Assembly (NCBI GenBank): GCA_903842595.1
Contig: CAIMMO010000069.1
Location: 1-33,186, forward strand
Direction of reading: 5' to 3'
From: an uncultured Alphaproteobacteria bacterium
GTDB lineage: Bacteria > Pseudomonadota > Alphaproteobacteria > Caulobacterales > Hyphomonadaceae
DNA: 33,186 nt
How positions within the stretch are numbered: the first letter of the stretch is position 1; every line of letters begins with the position of its first letter. The position numbers and the translations under genes were made by a program. Shown here piece by piece: positions 26,497 through 33,186 of the stretch. The notes under the pieces are model-generated. The model had not been told where the DNA came from and ran no database searches. It was given only the letters and a program-made list of their open reading frames with translations.

Positions 26497-27195
26497 ATGC
26501 TCACCAAGAAACAGCGTGAACTGCTGCTGTTCATCAACGACCGCATCAAGGAGACGGGCGTCTCCCCCTCTTTTGATGAAATGAAGGAAGCCCTCGACCT
26601 CGCTTCCAAGTCCGGCATCCATCGCCTGATTACCGCCCTTGAGGAGCGCGGCTTCCTCCGCCGCCTCGCCCACCGCGCACGCGCGCTCGAGGTGCTGAAG
26701 CTTCCCGAGAGCGTTATCCCGATGCAGGCTGGCCGCACGCCCTTCCGCCCCAGCGTGGTCGAAGGCAGCGCCTCATCCTCAAACGGCTCGCGCAAGACCG
26801 CCATGCCCCGCGGCACGATGATCCCCGTCATGGGGCGAATCGCCGCCGGTACCGCCATCGACGCCATCGAGCATGAAACTCGCCGCGTCGCCGCTCCGGA
26901 CGATGGGCTTGACCCCGATACTCACTACGCCCTCGAGGTGCAGGGCGAGAGCATGATCAACGCCGGCATTCTCGATGGCGACGTGGTCATCCTCAAGAAG
27001 ACAGAAACGGCCCAGTCAGGCGATATCGTCGTGGCGCTGATTAACGAAGAGACCGCGACCCTGAAGCGCTTCCGCAAGAAGGGCGGCTCCATCGCCCTTG
27101 AAGCCGCCAACCCGGCCTTCGGCACGCAGATCTTCGGCCCCGACCACGTCAAGATCCAGGGCAAACTCGTTGCTCTCGTCCGCCGCTATCATTGA
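26497..27195 (+). CDS. lexA: SOS repressor LexA
   Basis: LexA represses DNA-damage genes and cleaves itself when RecA filaments form. The 232-residue protein has the winged helix-turn-helix ([18 protein letters not shown], then [16 protein letters not shown]). A linker longer than in E. coli LexA follows (about residues 67-106). The S24 peptidase domain contains the cleavage site A117-G118 in GRIAAGTAI, the nucleophile S152 in VQGESM and the general base K190 in ATLKRF. Everything needed for self-cleavage is present. The SOS box directly upstream indicates autoregulation. AT-rich sequence and a new promoter separate it from trpC. Confidence 0.97.
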   Translation: MLTKKQRELLLFINDRIKETGVSPSFDEMKEALDLASKSGIHRLITALEERGFLRRLAHRARALEVLKLPESVIPMQAGRTPFRPSVVEGSASSSNGSRKTAMPRGTMIPVMGRIAAGTAIDAIEHETRRVAAPDDGLDPDTHYALEVQGESMINAGILDGDVVILKKTETAQSGDIVVALINEETATLKRFRKKGGSIALEAANPAFGTQIFGPDHVKIQGKLVALVRRYH

Positions 27196-27798
27196 GCAGT
27201 TTCCGCACTCGAGGGAGCTGCGTCCGTCCTCGCCGAAGGCGGGGGTGGCGCTCATAGCCTGACGGAGAGGGCTTTCGGCGCAGCCGGCGGATCCTGCGGC
27301 GGAGCAGATTGCGACTTCGGCGGCTTCGGCACTGGCGCCTAGAACGGCTGCGTCAACATCCGGTTCTCCTGCCTCGTTTCGGGCGCCAGCCGAAGCCGCT
27401 CAGCGGTCGCATCAATGACCGCGCCCCGTCCCAACGAACGCGCACGGGTCGATCTCAACCGCCTCGACCTCCGCAGACCTGATCGTCAGTCGGGCGCGCG
27501 ACGCACACGCGCCAGCCTCCATCGCCCCCCCCCGGCACGATCTCCTCCCGCCAAGCCAACCATCCACAAGTCGCGCTCATCCGCCGCCGTCATGGACGCT
27601 GCCGCCCCTACGCGCCAGCGCCAGAGGCCGCAGCATCTCCTGATCATTCATCGCTCCCGACAGGGATCCCGAGGCTGGGAGTAGCAAACTGGGGCGTCCA
27701 TCCTCAGGGCCAAGGCTTGCCAGCGAAGGAGCGGATGTGGTCTTCAGGGCGCGCGCTCCGCTCTTCGGACGCGCACGCCACGCCAGTGCTGGAACCCG
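27196..27798. other. 0.6-kb gap between lexA and gltX without a credible gene
   Basis: No frame on either strand has a good start, a ribosome site and a recognisable product. The longest (27415-27684 plus, 27577-27846 minus) are Arg/Pro/Ala-rich shadow-like frames. One plus-strand frame from 27419 contains ADLIVSRARDAHAPASI, faintly like the C-terminal part of ComEC proteins. A run of nine C (27525-27533) may mark a frameshift-prone site. In several relatives comEC lies between lexA and gltX, so this may be an eroded remnant. That is inference from gene order as I remember it and from a weak resemblance. A hairpin near the gltX start is listed separately. Confidence 0.4.
27748..27779 (+). promoter_or_regulatory. 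Hairpin in the gltX leader
   Basis: GCGCG (27751-27755) pairs with CGCGC (27770-27774), and TCCG (27757-27760) with CGGA (27766-27769), around a CTCTT loop with one bulged C. The stem extends by three pairs beyond a 2-base bulge. It ends 19 bases before the gltX ATG, close enough to influence ribosome access or to mark the end of an upstream transcript. There is no T-tract. Confidence 0.4.
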
Positions 27799-29256
27799 AT
27801 GACGGTCGTAACCCGCTTCGCCCCCTCGCCCACCGGCTACCTCCATATTGGAGGCGCGCGGACTGCCCTGTTTTCTTGGCTCTATGCGCGCGCCACGGGC
27901 GGCAAGTTCCTGCTCAGGATCGAGGACACTGACAAAGAGCGCTCAACACAGGCCGCCGTCGATGCCATCATCGATGGCTTGAACTGGCTCGGCCTCGGCG
28001 GCGACGAACCGCCACTCCTGCAATCCACCCGCGCCAACCGCCATGCAGAGATCGCGCACGAGCTGGTGAAGCGCGGAGCGGCCTATCACTGCCCCGTCAC
28101 CGCCGAAGAACTGCAGGCCCGCCGCGACGAAGCCGAAGCTCTGCAGAAGAAGAAAGCCACCGAAGGCAGCCTTTCGGACGCAGACGCCGCGCGCATGGCC
28201 GATCTCTTGCGCCCCTTCCGTTCACCCTGGCGTGACCCCACGCGACCGCTCCCCGCCGGCGCGCCAACAGTTGTCCGCCTGCGCATGCCTGACATCGGCG
28301 ATCTGACCGTGGCCGACAACGTGCAGGGCACAGTCTCCCGGGCCTACGCCGACATCGACGACCTGATCCTGCTGCGCTCAGACGGGACCCCCACCTACAT
28401 GCTCGCGGTCGTGGTCGACGATCACGACATGGGTGTCACGCACGTCATCCGCGGCGATGATCACTTCCTAAATACCTTCCGCCAGCTGCCGATCTATCAC
28501 GGCATGGGATGGCCCCAGCCGGACTACAGCCACATTCCGCTGATCCACGGGCCGGACGGCAAGAAGCTCTCCAAACGCCATGGCGCGACCGCCGTCGACG
28601 AATACCGCGATGCGCTCGGCTACCTGCCGGAGGGTATGCGCAACTACCTGCTGCGTCTGGGCTGGTCGCACGGCGACGACGAGATCATCTCCGACGAGCA
28701 GGCGATCGCGTGGTTCGGCCTCGAAGGCCTCAACAAGGCGCCCGCCCGGCTCGATTTCGCCAAGCTGGACTCGGTCAACAAGCACTACATGTCGCTGGCC
28801 GACGACCAGCGCCTTTTCGACCTCTGGACGCAGCGACCCGAGGCCCTGGCACTCCCGGAAGCCACGCAGCATCGCATCCGCGCCGCCATGCCGCACCTGA
28901 AAACCCGCGCCGCCAATCTGGTCCAGCTGGGCGAGCAGGCCCGCTTCCTCACCGACCTCCGCCCTATCCAGCTGACCGGAAAGGCCGCCGATCAGGTCAA
29001 TGCCGAGGCCAGGGCGCGGCTCGCAGCCCTGTTGCCCCAGCTGGAAGGCCTGGCGGAATGGTCAGAGCCCGCGATCAAGCAACAAATCTCCCAGTTTTGC
29101 GCTCAGATCGGCATCGGCATGGGAAAAATCGGCCCGGTTTTGCGCGCGGTGCTTACCGCCGGGGCACCTTCACCCGATATTACCCTTGTGCTGGCCTTGC
29201 TAGGCCGTAATGAAGCTTTCGCACGTATCGCGGATCATGCAGAAGCCGGGGCTTAA
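27799..29256 (+). CDS. gltX: Glutamyl-tRNA synthetase
   Basis: GluRS charges tRNA-Glu, and in bacteria without GlnRS also tRNA-Gln as a precursor. The 485-residue class I synthetase starts [20 protein letters not shown], with the HIGH-type motif HIGG at residues 16-19. The KMSKS-type motif KLSKR is at 256-260. The stretch [20 protein letters not shown] is typical of GluRS. Alphaproteobacteria often carry two GluRS genes; this window shows one and cannot say whether it is discriminating. It is followed by gltA after 35 bases, so the two may be co-transcribed. Confidence 0.96.
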   Translation: MTVVTRFAPSPTGYLHIGGARTALFSWLYARATGGKFLLRIEDTDKERSTQAAVDAIIDGLNWLGLGGDEPPLLQSTRANRHAEIAHELVKRGAAYHCPVTAEELQARRDEAEALQKKKATEGSLSDADAARMADLLRPFRSPWRDPTRPLPAGAPTVVRLRMPDIGDLTVADNVQGTVSRAYADIDDLILLRSDGTPTYMLAVVVDDHDMGVTHVIRGDDHFLNTFRQLPIYHGMGWPQPDYSHIPLIHGPDGKKLSKRHGATAVDEYRDALGYLPEGMRNYLLRLGWSHGDDEIISDEQAIAWFGLEGLNKAPARLDFAKLDSVNKHYMSLADDQRLFDLWTQRPEALALPEATQHRIRAAMPHLKTRAANLVQLGEQARFLTDLRPIQLTGKAADQVNAEARARLAALLPQLEGLAEWSEPAIKQQISQFCAQIGIGMGKIGPVLRAVLTAGAPSPDITLVLALLGRNEAFARIADHAEAGA

Positions 29257-29291
29257 GCCGCGCGCCGCTGAATACTGAGGAGACACGCTCG

Positions 29292-30596
29292 ATGCAGAAC
29301 AAGGTGAAACCCAACGGCAAGGCGAGCATCACCGCCAACGGGAAGACCGTCGAATTGCCTGTCTACAGCGGTTCGATCGGCCCCGACGTCATCGACATCG
29401 GCAAGTTCCACGCCCAGACCGGTATGTTCACGCTCGACCCGGGATTCACGTCGACGGCGAGCTGCGAGAGCCAGATTACCTATATCGACGGCGAGGCCGG
29501 CATCCTGCTCCACCGCGGCTACCCGATCGACCAGCTGGCCGAAAAATCCACCTTCCTCGAAGTCTGCTACCTGCTGCTCCACGGTGAACTGCCGAACGCC
29601 ACCGAGGGCGCCGACTTTGTCCGCACCATCACGCGGCACACCATGCTGCACGCCCAGTTCGATCGCTTCTTCGACGGCTTCCGCCGCGACGCGCACCCGA
29701 TGGCGATCATGTGCGGGGCAGTCGGCGCTCTGTCCGCCTTCTATCACGACTCTACTAACGTCGATGACCCGGTCCAGCGTCAGGTCGCCCAGCATCGCAT
29801 GATCGCGAAGATGCCGACCATTGCAGCCCGCGCGTTCAAGTACTCCTCGGGCCAGCCCTTCGTAAGCCCGCGCAACGAGTACGACTACGCATCGAACTTC
29901 CTGCGCATGTGCTTCGCCGTTCCGGCCGAGGACTATGTGATCAACCCGGTTCTCGCCCGCGCGATGGATCGCATCTTCATCCTCCACGCCGACCACGAGC
30001 AGAACGCGTCGACCTCGACCGTCCGCCTCGCCGGCTCGTCGGGAGCCAACCCGTTCGCATGCATCGCAGCCGGAATCGCCTGTCTCTGGGGTCCGGCGCA
30101 TGGCGGCGCCAATGAAGCCGCCCTTCAGATGCTGCAGGAGATCGGCACGGTCGACAATGTGAGGAAGCACGTCGACAAGGTAAAGAACAAGGTCGATGGC
30201 GTCCGCCTGATGGGCTTCGGCCACCGCGTCTACAAGAACTACGACCCGCGCGCGACGGTGATGCAGAAGACCTGCCGCGAAGTGTTGAAGGAAGTTGGCA
30301 TCAATGACCCGCTTCTGGAAGTCGCGATGGAACTGGAGAGGATCGCGCTCTCGGACGAGTACTTCATCGAGAAGAAGTTGTACCCGAACGTGGATTTCTA
30401 TTCGGGCATCACACTCAAGGCGATGGGCTTCCCCGTGTCGATGTTCACCGTGCTGTTCGCCCTCGCGCGCACCGTTGGCTGGATCGCCCAGTGGGAAGAG
30501 ATGACCACCGACAGCACCCAGCGCATCGGCCGTCCCCGCCAGATCTACACGGGCGCACCGCGCCGCGACTACGTGCCTATCGACGCCCGGACGTAG
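29292..30596 (+). CDS. gltA: Citrate synthase
   Basis: GltA condenses acetyl-CoA and oxaloacetate to citrate, the entry to the TCA cycle. The 434-residue protein is of the longer Gram-negative (E. coli-like) type, with an N-terminal beta domain starting near [16 protein letters not shown]. The catalytic residues are present: H270 in [11 protein letters not shown]311 in [14 protein letters not shown] and D368 in [15 protein letters not shown] lies a few bases before the ATG. A strong terminator follows 25 bases after the stop. Confidence 0.97.
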   Translation: MQNKVKPNGKASITANGKTVELPVYSGSIGPDVIDIGKFHAQTGMFTLDPGFTSTASCESQITYIDGEAGILLHRGYPIDQLAEKSTFLEVCYLLLHGELPNATEGADFVRTITRHTMLHAQFDRFFDGFRRDAHPMAIMCGAVGALSAFYHDSTNVDDPVQRQVAQHRMIAKMPTIAARAFKYSSGQPFVSPRNEYDYASNFLRMCFAVPAEDYVINPVLARAMDRIFILHADHEQNASTSTVRLAGSSGANPFACIAAGIACLWGPAHGGANEAALQMLQEIGTVDNVRKHVDKVKNKVDGVRLMGFGHRVYKNYDPRATVMQKTCREVLKEVGINDPLLEVAMELERIALSDEYFIEKKLYPNVDFYSGITLKAMGFPVSMFTVLFALARTVGWIAQWEEMTTDSTQRIGRPRQIYTGAPRRDYVPIDART

Positions 30597-30621
30597 AATT
30601 GCCGAGACGCCCCAAGACAAA

Positions 30622-30652
30622 GGGCCGCCCGCAAGGGCGGCCCATTTTCTTT
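30622..30652 (+). terminator. Intrinsic terminator between gltA and lpxB, usable on both strands
   Basis: A perfect 9-bp stem, GGGCCGCCC (30622-30630) with GGGCGGCCC (30635-30643), has a GCAA tetraloop. It is followed by ATTTTCTTT on the plus strand and by TTTGTCTT on the minus strand. It lies between convergent gltA and lpxB and probably ends both transcripts. Confidence 0.9.
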
Positions 30653-30661
30653 GGTGTGGTA

Positions 30662-31804
30662 TCACGACAGCCGCAGGATCGTCTCCGCCGCAATCTCCGC
30701 CGCAGGCCTGCCAGTCACCTTCATCACCGCAAGCGCCTTTACCTGAGCTTCCTGCTGCGCGCGTCGTACCTCCGGCTTCGACAGGCGCGCAATCGCCGCC
30801 GCCGCAATCAGGTCCGCACGAAAGCGCGTCTGGATGAACTCCGGGATCACCTCAGTATCCGCCGCCACGTTCACCAGCGCTGAATACTTCGACTTGAAGA
30901 GGAGGCCGCGCAGCAATGCCCAGGTGATCCATCCGAGCCTGTATCCGGTCACCACCGCCGCGCCCTGCGCCGCGAGCTCCGTCGTTACAGTGCCCGAGCA
31001 GGCTATCGCCACGGTCATGGCCGAATAGGCATCGGCCTTGTCGCCCTCGTCGCGTACCAGCACGATGGGATAGGCCTGCTCCTTAGCCTTCCTCTCCACC
31101 TCGGCCGCCACGCTTGGCGCCGCCACGCAAACAACGTGTGCGCCCGGCGTCGCAGCCCGCGCCAGCTTCACCGCCTCGAATAGCGTAGGCGCCACGCGCC
31201 TCATCTCCGCATTGCGGCTACCCGGCAACAGACCGATCACCGGCGCATCAAGCGCAATGCCATGACGCCGCCGGAACCCCGCGCTGTCCCCCTTCGCCAG
31301 CCGATGCAGCGCCGGGTTGCCGATCACCGTGGTCGGGAGGCCCCACTTCACATAGAAGGGCTGCTCGAACGGGTGGATGCACAGCAGGTGGTCCACCCAT
31401 TGCGCCAGCACGCGCGCCCGCCCCGGCCGCGTCGCCCACACCTGAGGCCCGATCAGCTTGATCCGCTTCGCCCGCACGCCGCGCATCTTCAGCGCCCGCG
31501 CCACGCGCCACATGAAGCCCCAGCTGTCGATCAGGACAACACTGTCAGGATCGACCTTCGCAATCGCGTCCGCCGTATCCTCCACTGCCTGCTTGACGCG
31601 CCCGTAGGCCTTCAGCCCTTCGATCAAGCCGAGCACCGCCAGCCCCGACATGTCGATATCGGCCGACACGCCCTTCGCGCGCATCCGCTCACCGCCGATC
31701 CCCGAAATCCTTACGGCCGGATCCTTCGCACGCATCGCGTCGATCACATCCGCGCCGATGGCGTCTCCGGAGTCTTCCGCCGCAACGAGATAGACGTGAC
31801 TCAC
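30662..31804 (-). CDS. lpxB: Lipid-A-disaccharide synthase
   Basis: LpxB joins UDP-diacylglucosamine and lipid X to make the lipid A disaccharide at the inner membrane. The 380-residue GT-B glycosyltransferase (family GT19) begins VYLVAAEDSGDAIGADVIDAM, matching the family's GExSGDxxGA start. It carries DSWGFMWRVARALK, the PQVWATRPGRAR segment, GNPALHRLA, and LLPGSRNAEMRR before the C-terminal domain. Its start overlaps the lpxI stop by four bases. This is the third gene of lpxA-lpxI-lpxB in this window. Confidence 0.96.
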   Translation of the reverse strand: MSHVYLVAAEDSGDAIGADVIDAMRAKDPAVRISGIGGERMRAKGVSADIDMSGLAVLGLIEGLKAYGRVKQAVEDTADAIAKVDPDSVVLIDSWGFMWRVARALKMRGVRAKRIKLIGPQVWATRPGRARVLAQWVDHLLCIHPFEQPFYVKWGLPTTVIGNPALHRLAKGDSAGFRRRHGIALDAPVIGLLPGSRNAEMRRVAPTLFEAVKLARAATPGAHVVCVAAPSVAAEVERKAKEQAYPIVLVRDEGDKADAYSAMTVAIACSGTVTTELAAQGAAVVTGYRLGWITWALLRGLLFKSKYSALVNVAADTEVIPEFIQTRFRADLIAAAAIARLSKPEVRRAQQEAQVKALAVMKVTGRPAAEIAAETILRLS

Positions 31805-32652
31805 GTGATGTCTGCCGCGGTGAACCCGACTATGAACAGCCCCGCTGCATCAGCGGCAGCCGCCACCGCCTCGCGGTCCACAACCAATGCCGCGCCCGCC
31901 TCGACCGCAATGCCCGCCAGCCCCGCCCTGGCGACCCCGGCGACTGTCGTCAGCCCGATCGTCGGCAGGTCGATCCGCCGCTCCTGCTGCGGCTTGGCCG
32001 CCTTCACCAGAACGCCGCGCCGCGCCTCGGGCGTCCCGCGTATCTCCACGATAAGCTCCGGTATGCGGTCCAGCATCCGGTCAGTCCCTTCCTGCGCCTC
32101 CACGGCGAGAACCAGGCCAGCGCACACCACGGCGCCCTGGCCAATCTCAAGCGAGCCGGAGATCTTCGCGACCTCAGCCGCGCGCCGGATGTCCGACCAA
32201 TGGTCCGCCCCCGGCGCGATGGCGCCCAACGGCCCTGGCCCGACGCGCAGATCATCCAGCACGTCATCTGCGCCCACGATGCGAAACCCCGCCTCCACAA
32301 ACACATCCATTACGGACCGAAGCAGCGCATCATCGCCCATCTTCGCCGCCGCAAGAATCCGGGGCAGCGACTGCACGCCCTTTAGATCGAGCTTCAGCGA
32401 TGAAAAATCCGGCCGCTTCAGCGAACCGGCGAAGACCATCTCCTCGCAGCCTTCCCTCTTCATCAGCTGGATCAGCCGCCCGATCTCGCCAACAGAAAGC
32501 TCGGAGCCGGCAAACTCCGTCAGCAGCGAGGCGTCGACAAAGCCTTTGAGGCCAACCACCAGCGGGTTGCGGCCTGTGCGCCGCGCATGTTCAGCGACGC
32601 GCCGCGGCAGGTCGCCGCCCCCGGCAACGATGGCAAGCCGCGCACCAGACAT
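31801..32652 (-). CDS. lpxI: UDP-2,3-diacylglucosamine pyrophosphatase LpxI
   Basis: LpxI hydrolyses UDP-2,3-diacylglucosamine to lipid X, replacing LpxH in Alphaproteobacteria. The 283-residue protein begins GARLAIVAGGGDLPRRVAEHA. It contains EMVFAGSLKRPDFSSLK and the catalytic-domain signature PQQERRIDLPTIG. D228 in that signature appears to correspond to the essential aspartate of the Caulobacter enzyme. The ATG at 32652 overlaps the lpxA stop by one base (TGATG); an in-frame upstream start at 32673 would overlap lpxA by 22 bases and is less likely. It lies between lpxA and lpxB, as is usual for the clade. Confidence 0.95.
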   Translation of the reverse strand: MSGARLAIVAGGGDLPRRVAEHARRTGRNPLVVGLKGFVDASLLTEFAGSELSVGEIGRLIQLMKREGCEEMVFAGSLKRPDFSSLKLDLKGVQSLPRILAAAKMGDDALLRSVMDVFVEAGFRIVGADDVLDDLRVGPGPLGAIAPGADHWSDIRRAAEVAKISGSLEIGQGAVVCAGLVLAVEAQEGTDRMLDRIPELIVEIRGTPEARRGVLVKAAKPQQERRIDLPTIGLTTVAGVARAGLAGIAVEAGAALVVDREAVAAAADAAGLFIVGFTAADIT

Positions 32653-33186
32653 CAGCTCTGTCTCGGCACGCACAGCGGCCGCTTTTCGCCGGCCGCGATG
32701 AAGTCGATGATGCGCTTCACCTCAGGTACATGTGAGGAGGCCTCGGTGATACGTGCAAGCCTGTCGTCGAAATAGCCCGCGCCGTGGAACAACTCGCGAT
32801 AGACATTGCGCAGAAGATGGATCGTCTCGCGTGAGGCGCCGCGCCGCTTCAGGCCGACAATATTCAGCCCGTGCAGCGCGCCCTGATTGTCCACCATGCC
32901 GAACGGGATCACGTCGCCGAGGACAGCCGCGCATCCGCCGATGAACGCGCCCATCCCGACGCGCCCGAACTGGTGAACTGCCGAGTTGCCCCCGAGGGTC
33001 ACGAGATCCTCGACGACCGCGAGTCCACCGGTAACTGCGTGGGTAGCATAGGTCACGCCGTTGCCGACGATGCCGTCATGCCCAACATGCGAGGCATTCA
33101 TGAGCAGGCAGCGATCGCCAACCACGGTCTGCCCGCGCCCCTGGATGGTTCCGATATGCAATACAGACGACTCGCGAATGCGGTTG
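32652..33186 (-). CDS. lpxA: UDP-N-acetylglucosamine acyltransferase LpxA, C-terminal part (5' end outside window)
   Basis: LpxA starts lipid A synthesis by adding a hydroxyacyl chain to UDP-GlcNAc. The frame stays open to the window edge, so roughly the first third of the protein is missing. The visible part starts with NRIRESSVLHIGTIQG, equivalent to the IRE..TIHRGT region. It continues through left-handed beta-helix hexapeptides (NASHVGHDGIVGNGV, then GGNSAVHQFGRVGMGAFIGG). It ends with the helical domain, including LNIVGLKRRG, which marks LpxA rather than LpxD. The stop overlaps the lpxI start by one base. Confidence 0.93.
   Translation of the reverse strand, partial: NRIRESSVLHIGTIQGRGQTVVGDRCLLMNASHVGHDGIVGNGVTYATHAVTGGLAVVEDLVTLGGNSAVHQFGRVGMGAFIGGCAAVLGDVIPFGMVDNQGALHGLNIVGLKRRGASRETIHLLRNVYRELFHGAGYFDDRLARITEASSHVPEVKRIIDFIAAGEKRPLCVPRQS

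Noticed and set aside
27415-27684. 89-codon plus-strand frame between lexA and gltX
   Set aside because: Arg/Pro/Ala-rich, no ribosome site, no recognisable product; kept only as part of the gap description.
29253-30665. Long minus-strand frame (470 codons) opposite gltA
   Set aside because: It is the complementary shadow of citrate synthase; no start signals or family features.

Overview
The window is 33.2 kb of GC-rich chromosomal DNA from an alphaproteobacterium, most likely a member of Hyphomonadaceae/Caulobacterales (family level is inference). Three things support this. The lexA promoter carries an alphaproteobacterial SOS box (GAAC-N7-GAAC). Lipid A synthesis uses LpxI rather than LpxH. 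The histidyl-tRNA synthetase has the eukaryote-like motif 2 known from a clade of Alphaproteobacteria. I see no mobile elements, CRISPR arrays, tRNAs or rRNAs. Almost all protein genes are housekeeping genes in short, tightly packed operons.

Layout. Bases 1-819 hold the 3' end of groEL and its terminator. Bases 820-1601 have no protein gene, but they contain what look like three compact structured RNAs: one on the plus strand (about 1065-1170) and two on the minus strand (about 1312-1214 and 1550-1321). Each ends in a terminator-like hairpin. This is the most interesting stretch of the window. Bases 1602-4923 (minus) hold hisS-hisZ-hisG, with 4-base start/stop overlaps. Bases 5016-10312 hold envelope and redox genes: a lipoprotein, a small secreted protein, a redoxin and a ScsB/DsbD-type reductant transporter, then a SapC-family protein. 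Bases 10385-14102 (plus) hold two secreted lipoproteins, a DUF885 peptidase-like protein and a YfbK-type VWA protein. Bases 14240-20473 (minus) hold a small unknown protein, a secreted cyclophilin, eno, rpmF, pyrG, secG and tpiA.

Bases 20660-26411 (plus) hold ppiD-trpE-trpG-trpD-trpC, translationally coupled throughout. Then comes lexA with its own SOS-controlled promoter, a 0.6-kb gap without a credible gene, gltX and gltA. A terminator that can serve both strands at 30622 separates these from the minus-strand lipid A genes lpxA (cut by the window edge)-lpxI-lpxB.

Functionally the window covers protein folding (GroEL, PpiD, cyclophilin, DsbD system), histidine and tryptophan synthesis, translation (HisRS, GluRS, L32), glycolysis and TCA entry (Eno, TpiA, GltA), CTP synthesis, Sec export, DNA-damage control and outer-membrane lipid A synthesis. 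Assignments rest on reading the translated sequences and recognising motifs; no database search was run.
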